Source of the DNA: UBA6624 sp964343345 [NCBI: uncultured bacterium] | Lineage (GTDB): Bacteria; UBP7; UBA6624 | Length of the DNA: 7,671 bases | Direction: 5' to 3' | Assembly (NCBI GenBank): GCA_964343345.1 | Contig: CAYFJE010000054.1 | Span: 1-7,671 of the forward strand | Program-made: the position numbers and the translations under genes | Notes under the pieces: generated by a model | Databases searched by the model: none | What the model saw: the letters and a program-made list of their open reading frames with translations, nothing else | What the model was told of the DNA's origin: nothing | Shown here: in pieces, positions 1-5,492 of the stretch | How positions within the stretch are numbered: the stretch's first letter is position 1 | How the letters are laid out: each line of letters starts with the position of its first letter

Positions 1-1272
1 CAAATTAAGGAGTCCAAGATTAATCGAAAGCTGAGCCAAAAATAACATTGAGTTCTCCAAACCCTGTTTAACAACCTTCGAAGAAATCCCGAGAATCGCA
101 ACAGGCCCTCCAACATTATCAAGAGCTTCTTTTTCACCCTTCAAAAGCCTGCCAACAAAAATAAAAATCTGCCCTGTAACAAAAGTTGTATTCGACATTG
201 CTGTTGATAAAACATCAAGACCCTCGACTTTTGTTCTTTTTGGCATAAATGAAAAATCATTCAAAAAATTAGATCTTTCAAACTCTTCCCACGAATCACG
301 GCCTGTTTTTAATTCAAAATAAGACATGCGAATTTTTGAAGAAGAAATCGTAGACACATCTTCGAAAGATGTTTTTCCATCAACAGAAAATACATTTTGA
401 ATCAAAAGAGGATCACTCAAGTATTTTTCCAACTCAGATCTCTGAATTTCTAAAATTGTTCGATCTTTCATAACAATTTTTGCCTTTTCGCTCAAAAGCA
501 AACCTAAAGTGCTTTGAGTCAAAGGAACCTTCTCGAGATTTATCTCTCCGATCTGACGGACATTCAACTTTCCTAACTTTTCATCCAAAAAAATATTGTC
601 TATTTGTGGCTCTACATGAAAACTTATAGCTGATTTTCCAACCTGAGGCTCATAATAAATCGGACCTAGAGTTTGTCCCATCCAATCGAGATCTATACGT
701 ATTCTCTCAGAGTTAAACCTTGCTTCATCAACCTTTGATTGAAAATCAATGCCAGAAGGCCATTCGATTGCTTCGATTAATTTCGATTCAGTAGCAATGG
801 CTCTAACAGTAGACCCTCTAGGAGCTATACCTGTTATAAACTCGTCGTCTACGACTTCTTCGACAGTCACAAGACTTTTTGGCTGCCCGTACAAAAAAGA
901 AATAAGAACAAAAACAAAAAATGCTAGAAGAAGGTTTGCCAAAGGGCCTGCAAACAAAATAAAAACTTTTTTAAATAAAGATATTTCATTAAAAGATTTT
1001 CCTGTTTTTTTAGTTTTATCTTTTTTGACATTTTCCTCTTCAAGCATTCCGTTTATAAGAACATATCCCCCAAGAGGTATCAAATTGATTTTCCATAATG
1101 TTTCCTTTGAATTAAATTTAAACAAACATTTACCGAAACCAACAGCAAATTCTTCAACCCCTACTCCAAATTTTTTTGCTGCAAGATAATGCCCTAACTC
1201 ATGAATAAAAACAACAATCGTGAATATGAAAAGGGCTCCAAGGAATCCAAGAAATAAACTCAAATAATCCAT
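1..1272 (-). CDS. rseP: RseP-family site-2 intramembrane zinc metalloprotease (C-terminus cut off by window edge)
   Basis: A reading frame of 424 codons runs without a stop from an ATG at 1272 to the left edge, so the C-terminal part is missing. M50-family proteases cut membrane-bound substrates within the bilayer; in E. coli RseP acts on anti-sigma factor RseA. Seen here: a first membrane segment (about residues 5-23) ending in the zinc motif HELGH (24-28, catalytic Glu25), the membrane loop IPLGGYV (65-71), and a second membrane segment opening with AGPLAN (108-113). An extracytoplasmic region of about 220 residues follows, then NVGGPVAI (386-393) and SINLGLLNL (416-424). That last stretch leads into the family's usual PxPxLDGG metal-ligand motif, which lies just outside the window. 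The two PDZ domains expected between the membrane segments are poorly conserved; only stretches such as 146-155 and about 332-342 resemble PDZ. The start has no visible Shine-Dalgarno and lies 2 bases after the cdsA stop, so it probably depends on translational coupling. The family call is secure; the substrate is unknown. Confidence 0.93.
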   Translation of the reverse strand, partial: MDYLSLFLGFLGALFIFTIVVFIHELGHYLAAKKFGVGVEEFAVGFGKCLFKFNSKETLWKINLIPLGGYVLINGMLEEENVKKDKTKKTGKSFNEISLFKKVFILFAGPLANLLLAFFVFVLISFLYGQPKSLVTVEEVVDDEFITGIAPRGSTVRAIATESKLIEAIEWPSGIDFQSKVDEARFNSERIRIDLDWMGQTLGPIYYEPQVGKSAISFHVEPQIDNIFLDEKLGKLNVRQIGEINLEKVPLTQSTLGLLLSEKAKIVMKDRTILEIQRSELEKYLSDPLLIQNVFSVDGKTSFEDVSTISSSKIRMSYFELKTGRDSWEEFERSNFLNDFSFMPKRTKVEGLDVLSTAMSNTTFVTGQIFIFVGRLLKGEKEALDNVGGPVAILGISSKVVKQGLENSMLFLAQLSINLGLLNL

Positions 1273-1274
1273 AA

Positions 1275-2132
1275 TCAAGCGTTAAAAAACAATTTAATTA
1301 GATAATAACTTACAGGAAGAACAAATAAGAAGCTATCCATTCTGTCTAAAATTCCGCCATGTCCAGGTATCGAGCTGCCGTAATCTTTAATAAACTTCTC
1401 TCTTTTTAAAACTGAAAAGGCCAAATCTCCCAATTGAGCAACAAAGCCAAGAATCAAGCCAATCAACCACCAAAAAATAAGATTTTGACCTTGTCCGATT
1501 CCAGAGAGATAAGCAAAAAGACACATTCCAAAAGAAGAACCTAAAAGACCCCCTAATGTACCTTCCCATGTTTTTTTACTAACATAAGATAAATAATTAT
1601 TTTTTCCAAAATATTTTCCAGAAAAAAATGCTGCACTGTCATAAGCCCAAGCACCAATCATAGGAACAAAGATTAAATAATTTCCTTTTTCCGGAAACAG
1701 AAAAGACCCTAAGGGGTGGAGTTTGAAAACATAAGAAAGAAGTCCAGCTGTAAGAAAAATTCCAAAAAAGGTTATGGATATTTCAGATATCTTATATAAA
1801 GGTTTCTTTTGGATTGCTCTAACAATGTTTGCTATAGAGACAAGAAGTATATAAACTGTTGACAAAAGACCTATACTTTCGTATGTAAAATCTCGACTGC
1901 TTTCAACAGAAAAAGCAATAATTATCATGATTGCAGACAGAGGGTAACCAACTAGGTCAAAAGTCCTTCCTCCCTCGGCTCTTACCAACCTGTAAAATTC
2001 CCTTAACCCGCTAGCTGCAACCCACATTGTTGCAATCAACAATAATATTCCACCTTCGTTCAGTATCAATATTGTCAAAATACCTAAAGAAAACCCGTAA
2101 AAAAGTCTTTGTCTCAACTCTTGACTAAACAT
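1275..2132 (-). CDS. cdsA: Phosphatidate cytidylyltransferase (CDP-diglyceride synthetase)
   Basis: It converts phosphatidic acid and CTP to CDP-diacylglycerol and diphosphate in the inner membrane, the branch point to all major phospholipids. The full family signature is present near the C-terminus: from the ATG at 2132, residues 240-266 contain S-x-L-K-R, K-D, then PGHGGILDRMD. Upstream of it are a conserved Asp in YDSAAFFSGKYFGKN (164-178) and KKTWEGTLGG (186-195), also typical. The protein is about 285 residues and very hydrophobic, with roughly seven to eight predicted membrane helices, normal for the family. Two ATGs are possible, at 2138 and 2132. I chose 2132 because AGAAGG lies 7 bases upstream of it, whereas the spacing to 2138 is only 1 base. 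With this start the gene overlaps the end of uppS by 8 bases (14 with the other). The neighbour rseP begins 2 bases after its stop; dxr, often found between them, is absent. Confidence 0.96.
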   Translation of the reverse strand: MFSQELRQRLFYGFSLGILTILILNEGGILLLIATMWVAASGLREFYRLVRAEGGRTFDLVGYPLSAIMIIIAFSVESSRDFTYESIGLLSTVYILLVSIANIVRAIQKKPLYKISEISITFFGIFLTAGLLSYVFKLHPLGSFLFPEKGNYLIFVPMIGAWAYDSAAFFSGKYFGKNNYLSYVSKKTWEGTLGGLLGSSFGMCLFAYLSGIGQGQNLIFWWLIGLILGFVAQLGDLAFSVLKREKFIKDYGSSIPGHGGILDRMDSFLFVLPVSYYLIKLFFNA

Positions 2133-2820
2133 TTCCATACCTTCTCTCTCTTAAATTGAAATTGTTGATTATTTCTGTAAATTCATCTTTTGAAAATTCA
2201 GGCCACAGCGTTTCAGTGAAAAATAATTCTGAATAAGCTATATCCCATAAGAGAAAATTCGACACCCTCTTCTCTCCTCCTGTTCTAAGCAACAAATCTA
2301 CCTCTGGAATTTCTGCAGAATACATATTTTTTTTGAAACTCAAATCATCGAGTTCGAAACCTTGAGTCTGAGAAAAATTTTTGAGTATATTTTTTACAGA
2401 TTCAAGAATTTCATTTTTTCCTGAATAATTAACACAAACAGATAAATTCAAATCAGAATTATTCTTTGTTATCTCTTCTGCTTTTTTGATTATTTTGACT
2501 AAATTTTTAGGCAAATTTTTCTTATCACCTATCATCCTGAATCTTATGCCTTCCTTTAACAACAAAGGCAACTCTTCTGAAAGAGATTTAACCATGAGGC
2601 TAAAAAGTCCTTTTTTTTCCTTATCAGGCCTTGCCCAATTTTCAGAAGAGAAAGCATAAAGTGTTAACCATTTGACACCTAAATCCCCAGATTTTTTTAT
2701 TATTGACCTGGCTGTAGCTGCACCTCTTTTATGTCCTTTTAACCTAGGCATATTCCTCAATTTAGCCCATCTTCCATTTCCATCCATAATAATGGCTACA
2801 TGATTGGGAACACTTAACAT
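2125..2820 (-). CDS. uppS: Undecaprenyl diphosphate synthase (cis-prenyltransferase)
   Basis: This cytosolic cis-prenyltransferase extends farnesyl diphosphate with eight isopentenyl diphosphates to make the C55 carrier for peptidoglycan and other wall polymers. At 231 residues it has normal family length. Visible motifs: MDGNGRWAK (12-20) with the Mg-binding Asp13; GHKRG (29-33); YAFSSENW (55-62); VNYSGKNEIL (130-139, a variant of the usual YGGR motif); and RTGGEKRVSNFLLW (179-192). Arg179, Arg185, Ser187 and Glu198 match in spacing the diphosphate- and metal-binding Arg194, Arg200, Ser202 and Glu213 of the E. coli enzyme, so it should be active. The end, RERRYGNV, fits the family's RxRRFG. 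The start ATG has AGGA (2828-2831) 7 bases upstream, and the gap to frr is 12 bases. It could in principle make another polyprenol length, but location and motifs favour UppS. Confidence 0.97.
   Translation of the reverse strand: MLSVPNHVAIIMDGNGRWAKLRNMPRLKGHKRGAATARSIIKKSGDLGVKWLTLYAFSSENWARPDKEKKGLFSLMVKSLSEELPLLLKEGIRFRMIGDKKNLPKNLVKIIKKAEEITKNNSDLNLSVCVNYSGKNEILESVKNILKNFSQTQGFELDDLSFKKNMYSAEIPEVDLLLRTGGEKRVSNFLLWDIAYSELFFTETLWPEFSKDEFTEIINNFNLRERRYGNV
2140..2145 (-). promoter_or_regulatory. Ribosome binding site deciding the cdsA start
   Basis: AGAAGG on the minus strand, located inside the last codons of uppS, 7 bases before the ATG at 2132 but only 1 base before the ATG at 2138. This favours the second ATG and coupling to uppS translation. 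Confidence 0.7.
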
Positions 2821-2827
2821 AGATATA

Positions 2828-2831
2828 TCCT
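2828..2831 (-). promoter_or_regulatory. Ribosome binding site of uppS
   Basis: AGGA on the minus strand, 7 bases before the uppS ATG and within the 12-base frr-uppS gap. Confidence 0.6.
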
Positions 2832-2832
2832 A

Positions 2833-3393
2833 TTAATTATTTAAGATACTTTCGTTTTTAGATTCGTAAATCTTCTCTACCTCTTTTTCAAAATTGATTC
2901 TTGCTTGCTCAATTTGATCCTCATTCCTTTTTATATCATCTTCACCAATCTCATCTTTTAAAGAATTTAACGAACTCCTTGCTTCTCTCCTAAAGTTTCT
3001 TATCTTCACTTTGGTTTCCTCAGAAATTTCTTTAACTTTTTTAGCAAGATTTAATCTAGTTTCTTGTGTCAATGGAGGAAGTTTTAAAAAAATTCTTCCA
3101 TCATTATGAGAAACAGAAATGTTCAAATTTTCTCTTGTTATCTCTTTTTCAACCTCTTCGCCAACAGAAGAATCAAAAAGATTCAGCATCACTGTCAAAG
3201 CATCCTGGACAGATAATATACCTAGATCTTGAAGTTTAAAACAACCTTCCCAAGAAGGAACCTCTACAGACAATTTCTCAAAAGCAGCAACATTAGCTCT
3301 CCCTGCATGAAGCTTCACATACTCACTTTTAAGATAGTCAATTGCTTCTTCACAAGACATTTCAAAAAGTTCAATAATCTCTTCTAGATCCAT
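2833..3393 (-). CDS. frr: Ribosome recycling factor (RRF), divergent domain II
   Basis: With EF-G, RRF splits the post-termination ribosome so that subunits can be reused. The 186-residue length is typical. The three-helix domain I is well supported: LHAGRAN (28-34) in the first long helix, NDGR (97-100), LPPLTQETR (105-113, usually PPLTxERR), IRNFRREAR (131-139), and a charged C-terminal helix with IGEDDIKRNEDQ (149-160). Domain II (about 35-100) is unusual. The common VDYYG...PL segment is replaced by VEVPSWEGCFKLQDLG, and the usual LGLNPxxDG by LNISVSHNDG. The start ATG overlaps the pyrH stop by one base (TAATG), and the only SD-like AGGA is about 14 bases upstream, so translation is probably coupled to pyrH. 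Position between pyrH and uppS matches the conserved gene order. Function is secure; the middle domain's sequence drift is the odd point. Confidence 0.95.
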   Translation of the reverse strand: MDLEEIIELFEMSCEEAIDYLKSEYVKLHAGRANVAAFEKLSVEVPSWEGCFKLQDLGILSVQDALTVMLNLFDSSVGEEVEKEITRENLNISVSHNDGRIFLKLPPLTQETRLNLAKKVKEISEETKVKIRNFRREARSSLNSLKDEIGEDDIKRNEDQIEQARINFEKEVEKIYESKNESILNN

Positions 3394-4130
3394 TATTTAA
3401 TCAAAGTTCCTATATCTTTTCCTGTAACTGCTCTTTTTAAAGCATTTTTTTCAAAAATACTAAAAACTCTTACAGGTATCTTGTTGTCCCTGCAGATGGA
3501 TATAGCAGCAGAATCCATAACCCCATAATCTTCAGTCAAAAATTTTCTATACCCTAAAGAACTAATATGTTCTGCCTCAGGATTCTTTTTTGGGTCTTCT
3601 GTATAGACTCCATTTACAGAGGTTGCCTTCATCAAAAACTCACATTTAAGTTCTGCTGCTCTTAATGCAGCTGCGGAATCAGTTGTGAAATAAGGATTGC
3701 CAGTTCCACAAGCTAATATAACAACCCTTCCTTTTTCAAGATGTCTAAGAGCCCTTCTTCTTATAAAAGGTTCTGCCAATTGCCTCATTTCAACTGCCGT
3801 CATGACTCTAGTTTCTCTTCCAGCATCTTCTAAAAATGATTGGAAAACGAGGGCATTCATTACGGTAGCCAACATTCCGGCACTATCAGCAGAAGCACGA
3901 TCAACACCATAATTAGTGGCTGGAGCACCTCTGAAAAGATTTCCTCCACCTATAACAAGAGCCAATTCAGACCCAGAACAAGAATCAACAATATTTTCAG
4001 CTAATTTTTTTATTTCAGGAAAATCAAAACCAAAATCTGAATGGCCCTGAAAAAATGCCCCAGAGAGTTTAAGTAAAACCCTAGATTTTTTGAGAGACTG
4101 TAACACTTCCTCCAGCTTCCATGAAAACAA
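3393..4130 (-). CDS. pyrH: Uridylate kinase (UMP kinase), non-ATG start
   Basis: It phosphorylates UMP to UDP with ATP in the cytosol, feeding CTP, UTP and sugar-nucleotide pools. It belongs to the hexameric amino-acid-kinase-fold family, unrelated to eukaryotic UMP/CMP kinases. Motifs, numbered from the longest start: VLLKLSG (18-24), GGGNLFRG (61-68), DRASADSAGMLAT (77-89), CGTGNPYFTTDSAA (141-154), KATSVNGVYTEDPKK (168-182), and CRDNKIPVRVF (213-223). Ala25 replaces the Glu that nearly always follows KLSG. There is no ATG before the first conserved strand. Candidates are TTG at 4130 (245 residues, 50-base overlap with tsf) and GTG at 4106 (237 residues, 26-base overlap). GTG gives a more usual leader of eight residues before RVLLKLSG, but the GGAGG in front of it is only 2 bases away. 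Coordinates give the longest form; the start is unresolved. The stop overlaps the frr start by one base. Confidence 0.95.
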   Translation of the reverse strand: MFSWKLEEVLQSLKKSRVLLKLSGAFFQGHSDFGFDFPEIKKLAENIVDSCSGSELALVIGGGNLFRGAPATNYGVDRASADSAGMLATVMNALVFQSFLEDAGRETRVMTAVEMRQLAEPFIRRRALRHLEKGRVVILACGTGNPYFTTDSAAALRAAELKCEFLMKATSVNGVYTEDPKKNPEAEHISSLGYRKFLTEDYGVMDSAAISICRDNKIPVRVFSIFEKNALKRAVTGKDIGTLIK

Positions 4131-4701
4131 AACCTCTTACTTTAATGTTTTCTTTTATAACTGCAACCTGGGCTTCAACAGCCTGTTTAACAGTCATTTT
4201 TTCTTCTGGATCTTTAATCCATATCTGATCCATGAAACAATTTTCTGCTTTCCATTTTTTAAACCTTCCATCAGCAATCATTTCTCTAACTTTTTCAGGT
4301 TTTCCTTCTTCTTCTGCCTTTTTTAAAAAACCCTCCATTAAATCTTTCTTTTCGCCATCTGGTATAGATTGTTCATCTAGGTAAATAGGCTTATATGCAA
4401 CAACATGTTTTGCTAAATCGTCAGCAAAACATATAAAAGCATCAGTTCTTGCAACAAAATCAGTTTCACAAGCCAAATCCACGATTCCACAAAGTTTCGG
4501 ATTTAAAGAATGAACATATGATCCAATTCGCCCTTCTCCAGTTGATCTTTCACCTTTAGAACTAGCTATAGCAGCTCCTTGAGCTCCAATCCATCTTACA
4601 GCTTTTTCAATATCTCCATCATTTTCAATAGCTGCTTTTTTACACATGGACAAACCTGCTCCGGTTCTTTTTCTTACTTCCATTATTACTGATTTGTCCA
4701 T
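4081..4701 (-). CDS. tsf: Elongation factor Ts
   Basis: EF-Ts is the GDP/GTP exchange factor for EF-Tu. At 206 residues it is the short form, with one core subdomain, as in Thermus and cyanobacteria, compared with about 283 residues in E. coli. Visible: the N-terminal UBA-like region with VRKRTGAGLSMCKKA (9-23) and DIEKAVRWI (30-38); GRIGSYVH (57-64); and the EF-Tu-contacting CETDFVAR (78-85), containing the TDFV core that inserts near the Mg site of EF-Tu. WIKDPEEKMTVKQAV (161-175) matches the usual QPFVKDPxxTV segment, followed by a C-terminal strand. The start ATG at 4701 has AGAGG (4710-4714) 8 bases upstream, inside the end of rpsB, and the rpsB stop is only 3 bases before it. Its last codons overlap the start region of pyrH. 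Confidence 0.97.
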   Translation of the reverse strand: MDKSVIMEVRKRTGAGLSMCKKAAIENDGDIEKAVRWIGAQGAAIASSKGERSTGEGRIGSYVHSLNPKLCGIVDLACETDFVARTDAFICFADDLAKHVVAYKPIYLDEQSIPDGEKKDLMEGFLKKAEEEGKPEKVREMIADGRFKKWKAENCFMDQIWIKDPEEKMTVKQAVEAQVAVIKENIKVRGFVFMEAGGSVTVSQKI

Positions 4702-4704
4702 AAA

Positions 4705-5466
4705 TTAAACCTCTTTATCAAGATCAGAAGAAACATCATCAGATTCCTCTAACATGCTTTTCTTTGAAGAATGACCGTTCTTAACTGCTTCCGAAATTTT
4801 TCCTGCCAATAAAGAAATGCTTCCGACAGCATCGTCATTACCGGGAATTCCAATTGTTATGTGTTCAGGATTGCTATTTGAATCAAGAATTGCAATTACA
4901 GGAACACCGCTTTTCTTAGCTTCCAAAACAGCAATCCTGTCATGATTTACATCAGAAACAAAAATACATTGAGGAGGACTTTGCAAATTCAAAGCACCTC
5001 CAAAAACCCTTTTGTTTCTATCAATTTTTGTCTTATATATACCTCTTTCTCTCTTTGTCATTTTTGACATTTTTTCATCCAAGAGCCCTGCTTCAAATTT
5101 TCTAAGATTTTCCAATGTCGAGCTAATTTGATCCCAATTTGTTAAAAAACCACCTGGCCATCTTCGTGTTAAATGAGGCATATTACAGTCTTCGGCTATT
5201 TTTTGAATTGATTCTTGAGCTTGTTTTTTTGTTCCAACAAATAAAACTTTTCCACCTTCTTTGACGATATCCATGACAAGATAGTATGCCTCCTCAAGTT
5301 TTGATATAGTTTTACTTAAATCAAGTATATGAACACCTTTTCTAACTTGAAATACATAAGGTTTCATTTTTGGATTCCACATAGATTTTGGATGTCCAAA
5401 ATGAACACCCGATTCCAACAATTCTCTTCTTGAAATAACCTTTTCGTTAGTATCTTTTTCAACCAT
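4705..5466 (-). CDS. rpsB: 30S ribosomal protein S2 (uS2)
   Basis: uS2 binds the 30S subunit between head and body late in assembly, together with bS1. The 253-residue length is normal. Motifs, from the ATG at 5466: SGVHFGHPKSMWNPKMKPYV (19-38), KGVHILDLSKT (43-53), KVLFVGTKKQA (73-83), TRRWPGGFLTNW (100-111), GVPVIAILDSN (187-197), and IPGNDDAVGSI (207-217). Two positions differ from the usual consensus: Pro in RWPGG (normally RWLGG or similar), and Gly215 where Arg usually follows NDDA. The tail (about 233-253) is Ser- and acid-rich. ATG at 5466 is preferred over the in-frame GTG at 5469 because AGGAG (5473-5477) is 6 bases from the ATG and only 3 from the GTG. There are only 26 bases between this ATG and the cytochrome stop, leaving no room for the structured autoregulatory leader known in E. 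coli rpsB. Confidence 0.97.
   Translation of the reverse strand: MVEKDTNEKVISRRELLESGVHFGHPKSMWNPKMKPYVFQVRKGVHILDLSKTISKLEEAYYLVMDIVKEGGKVLFVGTKKQAQESIQKIAEDCNMPHLTRRWPGGFLTNWDQISSTLENLRKFEAGLLDEKMSKMTKRERGIYKTKIDRNKRVFGGALNLQSPPQCIFVSDVNHDRIAVLEAKKSGVPVIAILDSNSNPEHITIGIPGNDDAVGSISLLAGKISEAVKNGHSSKKSMLEESDDVSSDLDKEV
4710..4714 (-). promoter_or_regulatory. Ribosome binding site of tsf, inside rpsB
   Basis: AGAGG on the minus strand, 8 bases before the tsf ATG at 4701. It overlaps the last codons of rpsB, so initiation on tsf occurs while ribosomes finish rpsB. Confidence 0.7.
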
Positions 5467-5472
5467 CACAAA

Positions 5473-5477
5473 CTCCT
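5473..5477 (-). promoter_or_regulatory. Ribosome binding site deciding the rpsB start
   Basis: AGGAG on the minus strand, with 6 bases to the ATG at 5466 and 3 to the in-frame GTG at 5469. The spacing favours the ATG. It lies in the 26-base gap after the cytochrome gene. Confidence 0.8.
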
Positions 5478-5492
5478 ATTCTAACCCAAGAA

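Noticed and set aside
749-1189. A 146-codon open frame on the plus strand
   Set aside because: It lies opposite rseP, whose minus-strand frame encodes the HELGH and GPLAN motifs. The plus-strand product is low complexity (Ser, Thr, Lys, Phe) and matches no family I know.
1387-1569. A 60-codon minus-strand frame within cdsA
   Set aside because: It is a shifted reading of the conserved cdsA C-terminal region, with no independent support.
3697-4326. Two plus-strand open frames of 71 and 78 codons
   Set aside because: They are antisense to the conserved parts of pyrH and tsf; the second is a Phe-rich product caused by A-rich codons on the other strand.
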